A stretch of 61,897 bases of DNA from positions 1 to 61,897 of the forward strand of contig NZ_JACHXN010000030.1 in NCBI RefSeq assembly GCF_014192095.1, written 5' to 3'. Position numbers and translations under genes: made by a program. The first letter of the stretch is position 1; each line of letters opens with the position of its first letter. The DNA comes from Phyllobacterium trifolii. GTDB lineage: Bacteria > Pseudomonadota > Alphaproteobacteria > Rhizobiales > Rhizobiaceae. Positions 39,201-47,879 of the stretch are shown one piece after another. The notes under the pieces are model-generated. The model saw only the letters and a list, made by a program, of their open reading frames with translations, did no database searches and was not told the origin of the DNA.

Positions 39201-39695
39201 GTGTTCACGGATTTTGCAGTAACGCACAATACATACGGCCCGACGAGTGTACTGCCGACGCATGTCTACTTTTACGGACTGGCGCAGGAGGAGGAAGTGT
39301 TTCTCGACATCGAGCGCGGCAAGACGCTCGTCGTGCGCAACCAGGCAGTGGGTGAACCCGATGATAAAGGAATGTGTACAGTCTTTTTCGAGATGAACGG
39401 TCAGCCGCGGCGTGTGAAAGTCCCCGATCGCACACGTGCCGGCAGTGGCGCTGGCGTAAGACGTAAAGCGGAGCTTGGAAATGACAAACAGGTGGGTGCG
39501 CCCATGCCGGGCATTATCTCAACTGTAGGCATTGCGAGTGGACAGAAAGTCAACGCGGGAGATGTCTTGTTGTCTATCGAGGCTATGAAGATGGAGACTG
39601 CCTTGCGGGCCGAACGAGATGGCATAGTTGTGGAAGTACACGTGCGTGCCGGCGATCAGATAGACGCAAAGGATCTTCTCGTCGTTTACGAATAG
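36237..39695 (+). CDS. pyc: Pyruvate carboxylase
   Basis: The 1152-residue single-chain enzyme makes oxaloacetate from pyruvate and bicarbonate with ATP and biotin. Domains in order: biotin carboxylase (1-455, ILVANRSEIAIRVFRA; ASWGGGGRGMR), carboxyltransferase (about 538-810, TDTTMRDGHQSLLATRMRT; FHTHDTSG), tetramerisation region, and biotin carrier (about 1086-1152, EAMKMET with Lys1118). Start is TTG 36237, with GGAG 9 bp upstream and family N-terminus ILVANRSE nearby. A terminator follows. It stands alone between the liv cluster and the DeoR gene. Confidence 0.97.
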   Translation: MPIKKILVANRSEIAIRVFRAANELGMKTVAIWAEEDKLALHRFKADESYQVGRGPHLAKDMGPIESYLSIEEIIRVAKLSGADAIHPGYGLLSESPEFADACAEAGIIFIGPKPETMRRLGNKVAARNLAIEIGVPVVPATEPLPDDMEAVKAMAEQIGYPVMLKASWGGGGRGMRAIFSVDDLAREVTEGKREAKAAFGKDEVYLEKLVQRARHVEVQILGDTHGNAVHLFERDCSIQRRNQKVVERAPAPYLTDSQRKEICDYGLKIAKETSYIGAGTIEFLMDADTNEFYFIEVNPRIQVEHTVTEEVTGIDIVKAQIRILEGAAIGTPESGVPAQKDIKLNGHALQCRITTEDPEQNFIPDYGRITAYRGATGFGIRLDGGTAYSGAVITRFYDPLLEKITAWSPTAEETIHRMHRALREFRIRGVATNLTFLEAIITHPKFLDNSYTTKFIDTTPELFEQVKRQDRATKLLTYLADVTVNGHPETKGRAAPSKDAALPRVPFVETPIPDGTKQLLDQLGPQKFAEWMRNEKRVLFTDTTMRDGHQSLLATRMRTYDIARVAGTYARALPQLFSLECWGGATFDVAMRFLTEDPWERLAEIREGAPNILLQMLLRGANGVGYKSYPDNVVKYFVSQAAKGGVDVFRVFDSLNWVENMRVTMDAVVEENKLCEAAICYTGDILNSARPKYDLKYYVDLAQQVEKAGAHVIALKDMAGLLKPNAAKVLFKALREATDLPLHFHTHDTSGVAAATVLAAVDAGVDVVDAAMDALSGNTSQPCLGSIVEALKGTERDPGLDPEWIRRISFYWEAVRTQYAAFESDLKGPASEVYLHEMPGGQFTNLKEQARSLGLETRWHEVAQTYADVNQMFGDIVKVTPSSKVVGDMALMMVSQDLSVADVENPDKDIAFPDSVVSMMRGDLGQPPKGWPKDIQKKILKGEKPFTERPGALLEPANLNAERKEIETKLERKISDQEFASYLMYPKVFTDFAVTHNTYGPTSVLPTHVYFYGLAQEEEVFLDIERGKTLVVRNQAVGEPDDKGMCTVFFEMNGQPRRVKVPDRTRAGSGAGVRRKAELGNDKQVGAPMPGIISTVGIASGQKVNAGDVLLSIEAMKMETALRAERDGIVVEVHVRAGDQIDAKDLLVVYE

Positions 39696-39717
39696 GCTTG
39701 TGGCAATTCGCAAGCAT

Positions 39718-39743
39718 GAAAAAGGCCCACCTGAGCCTTTTTT
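39718..39743 (+). terminator. Terminator after pyc
   Basis: AAAAAGGC (39719-39726) pairs with GCCTTTTT (39735-39742) over an 8-nt loop, with a run of T at the end. Confidence 0.78.
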
Positions 39744-39795
39744 GTTTTTGGCTTGCGTGCAAAATCCCCATTCATGCAAATATACGCATAATCTA

Positions 39796-39811
39796 TTGCC
39801 GATATAGGCAA
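39796..39811. promoter_or_regulatory. Palindrome TTGCC-GATATA-GGCAA before the DeoR gene
   Basis: A perfect 5-bp inverted repeat with a 6-bp spacer lies 36 bp upstream of the DeoR regulator start, in its promoter. It fits an autoregulatory operator. Confidence 0.45.
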
Positions 39812-39847
39812 ATGTGGTTATCGTGACCGCATGTGCAGGGGCGTTCT

Positions 39848-40630
39848 ATGCTGAAGGATTTATCGCCGGACGAAAGAAAAAGTATGATCCTCCAGAGGAT
39901 CAATGAGTCTGGCCGCGTGCTGGCGAATGCGGTCGCATTGGAATTTGGCGTCTCCGAAGACTCTATACGCCGGGATCTTCGGGAATTGGCCGAGCAGGGT
40001 CTCGTCCAGCGATTCCATGGAGGCGCTGCAAGAAGCAGATCAGGTCCCCGGAGCTTTCAGCAGCGTGCTCGCGATGAGACCGCCGGCAAGAAGGCAATCG
40101 CCGTCGCCGGCGCGAGCCGCATCCCGGCGAACACCACGATGCTTCTCGACTCCAGTACAACAGTGCTGGAATTCGTTCGTGCACTCCCTAGAGATCTTCA
40201 GACATGTATCGTCACCGGTTCCCCCGATATCGCTTCGGCGGCGCTCGACCATCCCTGCTGCGAGGTCATTCTTCTGGGTGGAAGCCTAAACCGGCTGACG
40301 CGCAGTGCCATCGGGCAATCCACGCTGGCCGAAGTCCAATCGATGCGTGTTGACTATTGTGTTCTCGGTGCATGCGCCGTCGATGAAGAGTTGATGCTGC
40401 GTGCCGAGAACTATGATGATGCACGTATGAAACTTACCCTTGGTCAGGCATGCAATGAGATCATTCTCCTTGCAACAAGCGAAAAGCTTGTTAAGCAGGC
40501 TCCCTTTGCCATTGGCCCGATATCGCTCGTATCCACCCTTATAACCGACCGGACGGCAGATCGGTCGATTCTGGAGCGGATAAGCGGGATGGGCGTCGAA
40601 ATAATCGTCGCAGACGATGAGACCCTGTGA
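39848..40630 (+). CDS. DeoR-family transcriptional regulator
   Basis: The 260-residue protein has an N-terminal DeoR helix-turn-helix (MILQRINESGRVLANAVALE; GVSEDSIRRDLRELAEQGLV) and a C-terminal sugar-phosphate isomerase-like sensor domain (TTMLLDSSTTVLEF; VILLGGSL). ATG 39848 follows AGGGG. The MFS transporter gene starts 44 bp downstream on the same strand, so the two are probably one unit and the regulator may respond to a phosphorylated form of the transported compound. Confidence 0.92.
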   Translation: MLKDLSPDERKSMILQRINESGRVLANAVALEFGVSEDSIRRDLRELAEQGLVQRFHGGAARSRSGPRSFQQRARDETAGKKAIAVAGASRIPANTTMLLDSSTTVLEFVRALPRDLQTCIVTGSPDIASAALDHPCCEVILLGGSLNRLTRSAIGQSTLAEVQSMRVDYCVLGACAVDEELMLRAENYDDARMKLTLGQACNEIILLATSEKLVKQAPFAIGPISLVSTLITDRTADRSILERISGMGVEIIVADDETL

Positions 40631-40674
40631 CCTAAATGTCTTCGCAATATCAGTGCACAACAGGTGATGATCCA

Positions 40675-41841
40675 ATGGATGCCTCTGTCTACCTCAGGAA
40701 AGCCGTCTATGGCCGGTGGGCGGTTGCCTGCGCGTTTTTCTTCAACGGCTTCCTGGTTGGTAGCTGGGCTCCGCAAATTCCCGTATTTATGGTCCGTCTC
40801 GGGATCAGCGAGTTTACGCTTGGTTTGCTCATCCTGATTTTTGGCGTGGGCGCTCTTTCGGCCATGCCGTGGTGCGGTTACTTGATCAGCCGGTTTGGAT
40901 CGCGGGCGGTCGTGAAAGGCTTTGCGGTTTTCTGCTCCTTTTCGTTGTTGCTCGTCGCTCTCGCCCCAAACGTTCTGACAGCTGCACCAGCCCTATTTCT
41001 CTTTGGTGCTGTGATAGGCGGGATGGATGTCGCGATGAACGCCAATGCAGTCGAGGTGGAGAAAAAGCTCTCGCGGGCGGTCATGTCGTCTTCGCATGGC
41101 TTCTGGAGCCTTGGCGGGTTTGCCGGCGGTGCGCTGGGCGGATTGGTGATCGAAGCGCATGGCCACTTGGCTCATGCGCTGGTGGTTACGCTGATCGCCA
41201 TCGTGCTAGGCATGGCAACCTTCGGCTATATGATCACCGAAGACTCGCCTGCGACACAGGAAAAGCACAAGCTTGAGTTCCCGACCAATCCATTGATCTA
41301 TCTTATCGGATTGATGGCGTTGTTTTCCATGGTGCCCGAGGGTTCGGTGCTGGATTGGGCAGCGCTCTATCTCCAGCAGGAACGAGGCGCGGACATCGCA
41401 ACCGCTGGGTTCGCCTTTGCGGCCTTTTCCGGAACCATGTCGATCATGCGCTTTCTCGGCGATGGCGTACGCAACCGCTTCGGTGCAGTGAAGACATTGA
41501 GATACTCCGCACTCATTGGCGCAACGGGCATGTTAATTGCCAGCGTTGCACCGAATTCCTGGATTGCGATACTTGCATTTGCATTCGCTGGGCTTGGTAT
41601 CGCAAATATGGTCCCAATCGCCTTCTCGGCAGCAGGAAATCAAAAAGGGACGTCTTCCGGAATGGCACTCAGCATGGTGACGCTCATGGGCTATTCGGGT
41701 ATTCTTGTTGCTCCATCGGCCATAGGTTTTGTCGGAGGCAGAACCGGATTTGGACCAGTCTATATGGTGCTCGCCGGATTGCTTATCGTTGTGTTTCTGA
41801 TGTCCAATCTGGCAAAGAGCGCTGATGTTGACCGATCATAA
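40675..41841 (+). CDS. MFS transporter (YbjJ-like)
   Basis: The 388-residue inner-membrane carrier has 12 hydrophobic segments. The segment between helices 1 and 3 reads GSWAPQIPVFMVRLGISEF and SAMPWCGYLISRFGSRAVVK, and GAVIGGMDVAMNANAVEVE follows, resembling the YbjJ/fucose-permease-like branch. ATG 40675 is chosen behind AGGTGATG; ATG 40636 is in frame without a site. It pairs with the upstream DeoR gene. Substrate is unknown; a sugar or small organic solute is likely. A palindromic repeat follows its stop. Confidence 0.87.
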   Translation: MDASVYLRKAVYGRWAVACAFFFNGFLVGSWAPQIPVFMVRLGISEFTLGLLILIFGVGALSAMPWCGYLISRFGSRAVVKGFAVFCSFSLLLVALAPNVLTAAPALFLFGAVIGGMDVAMNANAVEVEKKLSRAVMSSSHGFWSLGGFAGGALGGLVIEAHGHLAHALVVTLIAIVLGMATFGYMITEDSPATQEKHKLEFPTNPLIYLIGLMALFSMVPEGSVLDWAALYLQQERGADIATAGFAFAAFSGTMSIMRFLGDGVRNRFGAVKTLRYSALIGATGMLIASVAPNSWIAILAFAFAGLGIANMVPIAFSAAGNQKGTSSGMALSMVTLMGYSGILVAPSAIGFVGGRTGFGPVYMVLAGLLIVVFLMSNLAKSADVDRS

Positions 41842-41945
41842 AGCAATTCCAGGAAAAGTGGGAACCGGTTTTCCGTCCGAAATTGCGTAAAAACAAAGAA
41901 TTAGAGCAATTCCGTGATTCGAAGAAAAACGGGAATTGTTCGAGA
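41842..41945. repeat. Dispersed palindromic repeat of rhizobial type
   Basis: Two imperfect hairpin units lie directly after the MFS stop. Unit 1 has GCAATT (41843) and AATTGC (41880) at its ends with GGAAAA/TTTTCC inside. Unit 2 has AGCAATTCCGT and ACGGGAATTGTT arms around TGATTCGAAGAAAA (41905-41941). From memory very similar sequences occur many times in genomes of Mesorhizobium, Ochrobactrum and relatives, in gaps between genes; this cannot be confirmed from one copy here. Confidence 0.65.
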
Positions 41946-41950
41946 GACGA

Positions 41951-43072
41951 CTAAGCGCGCCGGGTGACAACGGAAGGCTTTTTCCGTTGCAAGAGAAAAT
42001 CGCTCACGCGTTTGCCGGGCTTGTGAGACTTCAGACCGACGCTCATTTCCGGCGTCAACTCGCCGGTCAGATCGAGTGTGGCATGTTCGCCGACGGCATC
42101 GAAATTGTCCTCAAGCCAATCTCCTGCGGCTGCTCGGCCAAGATCGCGCAGATACTCAAGGAATGCCCATTCTGCGTTGATCTTGGATGACGAAGACAGG
42201 CCCTCGAGCGCTTCGTCGGCGTCGATGCGGTGCATTCGAATGTTGCGGTATTCGCCATGCTCCAGCCTTCCGGCTTTAATCAGCGAATTGACGAATGCAA
42301 TCGAACGGAACTCGCGTAGAAGGGCAGCGTTGAAGGTAATCTCATCGATACGATCGGTTATTTCGCGTGCCGTCTTGGGGGTGCCGCGTCTTTCGATCGG
42401 ATTAATCTGAACCAAGAGGACGTCTTCGCTCTCGCTCGAATAAAAGAACGGGTATAGCGCCGGATTGCCGCCATAGCCGCCATCCCAATAGGGTTCGCCA
42501 TCGATTTCCACTGCCTGAAAGATATAGGGAAGGCAGGCTGAAGCCATGACCACGTCTGCATTGAGTTCCGATTGCGAGAAGACACGCAGCCGCCCGCTCT
42601 CTACGTTGGTCGCGGAAACGAAGAGCTTGAATTGAGAACAGGCCCGTACACGTTTGAAATCGATTTCCTTTTCGACCACGTCCCTTAGGGGGTTGAGATT
42701 GAACGGATTGAACTCGTAGGGAGAAAATAATCGCGAAAACTGTTCAAACAGGTTGTAGCCGAGGCCATGTTCAACTGACCAGTTGCCGAAGAATCGATCC
42801 CATGGGGTGCGCTGGACAGGGCTGAATTGCCCCGTTCGCCCCACGGCACGCCAGAACTCGTGCAACTTTGCCCGGGCGCCTTCAGCTCCATTATGTGACC
42901 ACCCGTCGGCGAGGGCTACGGCGTTCATTGCACCTGCACTGGTGCCGGATATGCCTTCGATTGCCAGTCGGCCATCCTCGAGGATGCGGTCGAGAACGCC
43001 CCAGGTGAAGGCGCCGTGCGAACCACCGCCTTGCAGGGCGATGTTGATTGTCTTCGATTTTACCTTTGTCAC
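41951..43072 (-). CDS. Patatin-like phospholipase/hydrolase
   Basis: The 373-residue protein is of the patatin family: oxyanion loop LQGGGSHGAF, nucleophile Ser45 in GISGTSAGAM, and DGGYGGN carrying the second dyad residue. No signal peptide is visible, so it is cytoplasmic. GTG 43072 overlaps the bdhA stop as GTGA, so translation is coupled to 3-hydroxybutyrate dehydrogenase. A bdhA-patatin pairing is also known from Legionella (bdhA-patD). Context suggests a role in polyhydroxybutyrate or lipid turnover; the substrate is unproven. Confidence 0.88.
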   Translation of the reverse strand: MTKVKSKTINIALQGGGSHGAFTWGVLDRILEDGRLAIEGISGTSAGAMNAVALADGWSHNGAEGARAKLHEFWRAVGRTGQFSPVQRTPWDRFFGNWSVEHGLGYNLFEQFSRLFSPYEFNPFNLNPLRDVVEKEIDFKRVRACSQFKLFVSATNVESGRLRVFSQSELNADVVMASACLPYIFQAVEIDGEPYWDGGYGGNPALYPFFYSSESEDVLLVQINPIERRGTPKTAREITDRIDEITFNAALLREFRSIAFVNSLIKAGRLEHGEYRNIRMHRIDADEALEGLSSSSKINAEWAFLEYLRDLGRAAAGDWLEDNFDAVGEHATLDLTGELTPEMSVGLKSHKPGKRVSDFLLQRKKPSVVTRRA

Positions 43073-43848
43073 TGCGCTGTCCAGCCACCATCGACGGATA
43101 TGGAGGTTCCGGTGATCTGCGCGGCGGCGTCGCTGGCGAGGAACACGACGGTTGCGCCAATCTGGTCCACAGTCGCAAACTCCTTGGTCGCCTGCTTATC
43201 AAGCATGACCTCGCGGATAACGGTCTCACGATCCATATCATGCGCTTTCATCTGGTCGGGTATCTGCGCCTCGACGAGCGGCGTAAGCACGTAACCCGGA
43301 CAGATTGCATTGCTCGTGATGTGTTTTTCTGCAACTTCGAGCGCAACAGTCTTGGTAAAGCCAAGGACGCCATGCTTAGCCGCGACATAGGCTGATTTGA
43401 ACGGCGAGGCCCTAAGCCCATGAGCTGACGCAATATTTATGATGCGCCCCCACCCGGCTTTTTTCATGTATGGAAGGGCAGCCGCAGTCGTATGAAATGC
43501 TGATGTCAGATTGATGGCGATGATTGCGTCCCACTTTTCCGTCGGGAACTCATCGACAGGCGCAACGAACTGAATTCCGGCATTGTTGACCAGGACATCG
43601 ACACTGCCAAAGGTTTGGGCGGCCTTTTCAATCAGGGTCCGGCACTCGGTACCGTTCGACATGTCGGCCTTGATATAGGCGACCTCTACGCCGTACTTCT
43701 CGGCAATTTCGCTGGCAAGTGCATGATCTTCGGGCCGGTCAGTGAATGAGTTGATCACAACATTGTATCCTGCTGCAGCAAGAGCATGCGCGGAACCGAG
43801 CCCGATGCCGGAATTCGAGCCTGTAACGACTGCGGTCTTTTGGGCCAT
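43069..43848 (-). CDS. bdhA: 3-hydroxybutyrate dehydrogenase
   Basis: The 259-residue short-chain dehydrogenase oxidises 3-hydroxybutyrate to acetoacetate with NAD, the last step of polyhydroxybutyrate breakdown. It has the NAD motif TGSNSGIGLG, the NNAG motif, and the catalytic SAYVAAKHG; FKSAYVAAKHGVLGFTK and TSNAICPGYVLTPLVEAQIP are typical of this subfamily. ATG 43848 follows AAAGGAAA. It is first in the pair with the patatin gene. Confidence 0.94.
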   Translation of the reverse strand: MAQKTAVVTGSNSGIGLGSAHALAAAGYNVVINSFTDRPEDHALASEIAEKYGVEVAYIKADMSNGTECRTLIEKAAQTFGSVDVLVNNAGIQFVAPVDEFPTEKWDAIIAINLTSAFHTTAAALPYMKKAGWGRIINIASAHGLRASPFKSAYVAAKHGVLGFTKTVALEVAEKHITSNAICPGYVLTPLVEAQIPDQMKAHDMDRETVIREVMLDKQATKEFATVDQIGATVVFLASDAAAQITGTSISVDGGWTAQ

Positions 43849-44046
43849 GGTTATTTCCTTTGATTGATCAACCGTGCGTGCAGAAGGCCGACAGAATATA
43901 TTGCATCGCAGCAAAATTGCTAGACGTGCAGCATGAACACTTTGTCATACAAGCTCTGCAGTGCAGGCGTAGCCCCTCCTTGGTAAGTACGGAGTTGACA
44001 AATGGCGATAGCTGCGCCACCTGAACAGCATATCTGGAGCTTGACG

Positions 44047-45303
44047 ATGTCAGACTATTACTCGCAACCTTTTGGCCGGCGGCCGTCGGTCGGTGTCGAT
44101 GTGGGCGGCGTCATGGTGGGTGGCGGAGCGCCGGTTGTCGTTCAATCGATGACCAATACCGATACCGCCGATGTGGATGGTACTGTGGCGCAGGTGGCCG
44201 CTCTGTCCAGGGCGGGCTCGCAGATTGTCCGCATTACAGTTGACCGTGATGAGTCAGCTGCAGCCGTCCCGAAGATTCGTGAACGCCTTGACCGGCTGGG
44301 CCTTTCGGTCCCGCTGGTGGGTGACTTCCACTATATCGGCCACAAGCTTCTGTCTGACCATCCGGCTTGCGCCGAGGCGTTGGCCAAGTACCGCATCAAT
44401 CCTGGCAATGTTGGATTCAAGGACAAAAAGGATGCACAGTTCGGCGCCATCATCGAAATGGCAATCCGCTATGACAAGCCGGTTCGCATCGGTGTAAACT
44501 GGGGTTCGCTCGATCAGGAACTGCTGACTGCCCTGATGGACCAGAATCATGCTGCTGGCGCACCCCTGACGGCGGAAGCCGTAACGCGCGAAGCGATTGT
44601 GCAGTCTGCGCTCATTTCATCGCAACTTGCTGAAGAGATTGGCCTGCCGCGTTCGAAAATCATCCTCTCTGCGAAAGTAAGTCAGGTCCAGGATTTGATC
44701 GCTGTCTATGCCGAATTGGCACGACGCAGTGACCATGCGTTGCATCTTGGGCTGACCGAAGCTGGTATGGGTACAAAGGGCATCGTGGCTTCTTCGGCCG
44801 CGATGGGGATCCTGTTGCAGCAGGGTATCGGTGACACGATCCGCATATCTCTTACGCCTGAACCGGGCGGCGATCGCACTCGCGAAGTCCAGGTGGCGCA
44901 GGAACTCTTGCAAACCATGGGCTTTCGGCAATTTATCCCGATAGTCGCCGCATGTCCTGGATGCGGCCGCACGACGTCGACAGTGTTCCAGGAATTGGCG
45001 CAATCGATTCAGAGCGATATCCGCACCAACATGCCGATCTGGCGTGAGAAATATCCGGGCGTTGAAGCGCTGAACGTTGCTGTCATGGGCTGCATCGTCA
45101 ATGGACCGGGCGAGTCCAAAATGGCCGATATCGGCATTTCGTTGCCGGGAACGGGTGAAACACCGTCCGCACCCGTATTTGTTGACGGCAAGAAGGTTGC
45201 TACCTTGCGCGGCGCCGGTATCGCTCAGGAATTCCAGAAAATGGTGGCAGATTACATCGAGAACCGCTTCGGTCTTGGCGCGGGTTCGCACGCGGCAGAA
45301 TAG
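44047..45303 (+). CDS. ispG: 4-hydroxy-3-methylbut-2-en-1-yl diphosphate synthase
   Basis: IspG (GcpE) is the [4Fe-4S] enzyme of the sixth step of the MEP isoprenoid pathway. The protein shows [37 protein letters not shown] and the cluster cysteines in [10 protein letters not shown] and [10 protein letters not shown]. Two starts are possible: ATG 44047 (GGAG upstream, 418 residues, agrees with Brucella) and ATG 44002 (GGAG also upstream, 15 more residues). The gene converges on ispA, 3 bp away, which is later in the same pathway. Confidence 0.95.
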   Translation: MSDYYSQPFGRRPSVGVDVGGVMVGGGAPVVVQSMTNTDTADVDGTVAQVAALSRAGSQIVRITVDRDESAAAVPKIRERLDRLGLSVPLVGDFHYIGHKLLSDHPACAEALAKYRINPGNVGFKDKKDAQFGAIIEMAIRYDKPVRIGVNWGSLDQELLTALMDQNHAAGAPLTAEAVTREAIVQSALISSQLAEEIGLPRSKIILSAKVSQVQDLIAVYAELARRSDHALHLGLTEAGMGTKGIVASSAAMGILLQQGIGDTIRISLTPEPGGDRTREVQVAQELLQTMGFRQFIPIVAACPGCGRTTSTVFQELAQSIQSDIRTNMPIWREKYPGVEALNVAVMGCIVNGPGESKMADIGISLPGTGETPSAPVFVDGKKVATLRGAGIAQEFQKMVADYIENRFGLGAGSHAAE

Positions 45304-45306
45304 TTA

Positions 45307-46227
45307 CTAGCTCTGCCTTTCGGCAATAAAGCGCGCCGCATCCTTAAGAAGTGCAGCTTTCTCACCAAAGGGGGCGAGAAGCTCTTCCGCCTGCGCGACC
45401 AGACCGACCAACTGGCGCTGGGTCCACTCGATGCCATGCATGGAGACAAGTGTGGCCTTGCCTGCCGCTGCATCTTTGCCCGTTGCTTTGCCCATGTGGC
45501 TTGCATCGGCGGTAACATCAAGCAGATCATCAGCAAGTTGGTAGGCAAGGCCAATGGCTGAGCCATACTCCGCCAGTCGCTCGCGGTCCTCGAAGTTGGA
45601 GCGGCCAACGATAGCACCGGCCTCGCAGGCAAAACGGATCAGTGCCCCGGTCTTCATCGCTTGCAAGCGGATAATGCCTTGCTCGTCTGGTTTGACCTTT
45701 TCCGCCTCGAGATCGAGCGCCTGGCCACCTACCATGCCGCCAATTCCTGCTGCGCGGGCCAGCGTCGCGATGAGCGCTACTCTAGCTTCAGCATCAAGCT
45801 CGGTTTCCTCGCTGGCGATCAATTCGAACGCGTAGGTCAGGAGGCCATCTCCAGCAAGGATGGCCGTTGCTTCATCAAATTTCCGATGCACTGTCGGTTG
45901 ACCGCGCCGCAAATCATCATTGTCCATGGCCGGCAGATCGTCGTGAACGAGAGAATAGCTGTGAATGCATTCGAGCGCCGCAGCAACGCGCAAAGCGGCA
46001 AGATTATCCGCTTTAAAAAGGGCAGCGCTTTCCATAACCAGAAACGGTCGAAGGCGCTTGCCGCCATTCAACACACTGTGGCGTATCGCGGCCATCAATC
46101 GGGACGGCCGGCTGATCTCGCCGGTTTGCGGGCTATCCGACAGCAAATTGCCAAGCAGCGCTTCAACCGAAGCTGCGCGCTGCTGTAAGGTAATCTGGAA
46201 CAATGAGAAATCCCGATCAGTCATCAT
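45307..46227 (-). CDS. ispA: Polyprenyl diphosphate synthase (farnesyl/geranyl type)
   Basis: The 306-residue all-helical enzyme condenses dimethylallyl diphosphate with isopentenyl diphosphate to C15 or C20 products. The first aspartate-rich motif is HDDLPAMDNDD, the second QLADDLLDVTAD, and GGKRLRPFLV is also present. ATG 46227 gives normal length; a TTG at 46263 is in frame. Chain length cannot be read securely, and a C20 product is possible. It is convergent with ispG and divergent from mtgA. Confidence 0.88.
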   Translation of the reverse strand: MMTDRDFSLFQITLQQRAASVEALLGNLLSDSPQTGEISRPSRLMAAIRHSVLNGGKRLRPFLVMESAALFKADNLAALRVAAALECIHSYSLVHDDLPAMDNDDLRRGQPTVHRKFDEATAILAGDGLLTYAFELIASEETELDAEARVALIATLARAAGIGGMVGGQALDLEAEKVKPDEQGIIRLQAMKTGALIRFACEAGAIVGRSNFEDRERLAEYGSAIGLAYQLADDLLDVTADASHMGKATGKDAAAGKATLVSMHGIEWTQRQLVGLVAQAEELLAPFGEKAALLKDAARFIAERQS

Positions 46228-46394
46228 ACCCAGCCAATTGCCGATAAATCGGCTTCCGGTCAATGGCCTCTGGGCAAGCGCGGTTGCATTTCTGCAGTGG
46301 TCTCTGTGTGTACGGCTCAGAAAATCGTAGAAAGAATTCCCTTCTGTTGCTCTTTGCTTTATGTCCGACAGGAATATTCAAATGGAAGATATGT

Positions 46395-47132
46395 GTGGCA
46401 AGGCTTCTCGTCAGAAACAAGCGGGGCAGAGGTTATCTGGTCAATCCTGGACGTTCGCCCGTCGGGCGGGCCGTGCGCTACCTGATTCTGGCGGGAATCA
46501 TATTGATCATGTTGCCGATTATCCTGCTCTGTCTCTACCGATTGCCCTTCATTCATCCGATTTCCACGTTGATGGTGAAAGATATCGTGACGTTTTCTGG
46601 TTATGATCGCCGCTGGGTGCCACTCGACCAGATATCTCCATCTCTCGTCAATTCGGTGATGATGTCTGAGGATGCGAGGTTTTGTTTTCATAACGGCGTG
46701 GACTGGGATGCATTGAATTCCGTCGTTTCGGACACGATTGACGGCGAACAGACGCGTGGGGCGTCGACGATTCCAATGCAGACAGCCAAAAACCTGTTCC
46801 TATGGACAAGCCGCTCATTTATCCGAAAAGGACTGGAAGTACCTCTGGCTGTGCTGACGGATCTCATTCTGCCCAAACAGCGGTTGCTGGAAATCTACCT
46901 GAACATCGCCGAATGGGGCCCGGGCATTTATGGTATCGAGGCCGCGTCGCAATATCATTTCAAGACAAGCGCAGCAAAGCTTTCGCCGCGTCAGGCCGCT
47001 TATCTGGCGGTGACGTTGCCTAATCCAATGGTGCGCAATCCTGCGCGGCCCGGCCGTGGCATGCAGACATTGGCGCGGGTCAACGAACGCAGAGCACGCG
47101 GCGCCGGGGCCTATGTCGGGTGCGTGAACTAG
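46395..47132 (+). CDS. mtgA: Monofunctional peptidoglycan glycosyltransferase
   Basis: MtgA polymerises lipid II into glycan strands. The 245-residue protein has one N-terminal membrane anchor ([20 protein letters not shown]) and the GT51 domain with [18 protein letters not shown] carrying the catalytic Glu, [18 protein letters not shown], and [23 protein letters not shown] 46395 is chosen because GGAAGA lies 5 bp upstream; the frame is open farther back. No transpeptidase domain is present. Confidence 0.92.
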   Translation: MARLLVRNKRGRGYLVNPGRSPVGRAVRYLILAGIILIMLPIILLCLYRLPFIHPISTLMVKDIVTFSGYDRRWVPLDQISPSLVNSVMMSEDARFCFHNGVDWDALNSVVSDTIDGEQTRGASTIPMQTAKNLFLWTSRSFIRKGLEVPLAVLTDLILPKQRLLEIYLNIAEWGPGIYGIEAASQYHFKTSAAKLSPRQAAYLAVTLPNPMVRNPARPGRGMQTLARVNERRARGAGAYVGCVN

Positions 47133-47296
47133 ATGAAACTGCCGATAAAAGCCCTGGCGACAAAAAATATGCGAGTCCTGCTGGTCAAAAGCCCTCAGGA
47201 CGTGTATAGCCCCACCGAACTTTCCGGAATTTTGTCCATTGCGACAGGCTCAATCGGGCCAGTGCCGGATTTTGACTGATTACTGGAGCTGGAACA

Positions 47297-47479
47297 ATGG
47301 CTGTACCTAAACGAAAAACTTCTCCGTCGAAGCGCGGCATGCGCCGTTCCGCTGACGCGCTGAAGGCACCGACTTACGTCGAAGACAAGAATTCAGGCGA
47401 ACTGCGCCGCCCGCATCACGTCGATCTGAAGACCGGCATGTACCGTGGCCGTCAGGTTCTGACGCCGAAGGAAGGCTAA
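47297..47479 (+). CDS. rpmF: 50S ribosomal protein L32
   Basis: The 60-residue L32 begins [18 protein letters not shown] and ends QVLTPKEG, normal for alphaproteobacteria, which lack the zinc cysteines. A GGAG ribosome site precedes ATG 47297. A strong bidirectional terminator follows. A 164-bp gap after mtgA holds its promoter; I see no further gene there. Confidence 0.97.
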   Translation: MAVPKRKTSPSKRGMRRSADALKAPTYVEDKNSGELRRPHHVDLKTGMYRGRQVLTPKEG

Positions 47480-47496
47480 TTCTCTTCCGAATTCGC

Positions 47497-47530
47497 ACTA
47501 AAAGACCGGCCGCTGTGCCGGTCTTTTAGT
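47497..47530. terminator. Bidirectional terminator between rpmF and the cupin gene
   Basis: ACTAAAAGACCGGC (47497-47510) pairs perfectly with GCCGGTCTTTTAGT (47517-47530) across a 6-nt loop; the A/T ends provide a T-run in both directions. It lies between convergent genes. Confidence 0.88.
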
Positions 47531-47555
47531 GGGTGCGATGCGCCCAGTACTTGAG

Positions 47556-47834
47556 CTATTTCAGCTCGATCTCGATAAAAGCATATTCACCATCATTGGC
47601 GTTAACCACATCGTGCTCGACGCCCTCAGTCCGGAAATAGGGAACGCCCTTTTTCATTTCCGCAAATGATTCACCGTCCTTCGTCACCAGCTTGACCCGT
47701 CCGTCCATCAGCGGGACGACGACATAATCACGCGCGTGCCTGTGCCAGCCCGTGTTCTCTCCGACAGCAAAACGATATTCTGTAACGACGACGCGCTCAT
47801 TGTCGATGAATACCGTTGCTTTGGCCGCCGACAT
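47556..47834 (-). CDS. Small cupin-domain protein
   Basis: The 92-residue protein is a single cupin: GENTGWHRHARDYVVVPLMDG gives the first metal-binding motif, and VEHDVVNANDGEYAFIEIEL the second. ATG 47834 is chosen because GGAG lies 8 bp upstream; ATG 47873 is in frame without a site. It follows phaR with 45 bp between and is probably cotranscribed. The reaction is unknown; it may bind a metal and a small organic acid. Confidence 0.83.
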   Translation of the reverse strand: MSAAKATVFIDNERVVVTEYRFAVGENTGWHRHARDYVVVPLMDGRVKLVTKDGESFAEMKKGVPYFRTEGVEHDVVNANDGEYAFIEIELK

Positions 47835-47879
47835 ACCGAGTACTCCGCCGTTAATGGTTAGCTCTATCCCCATCGATCA

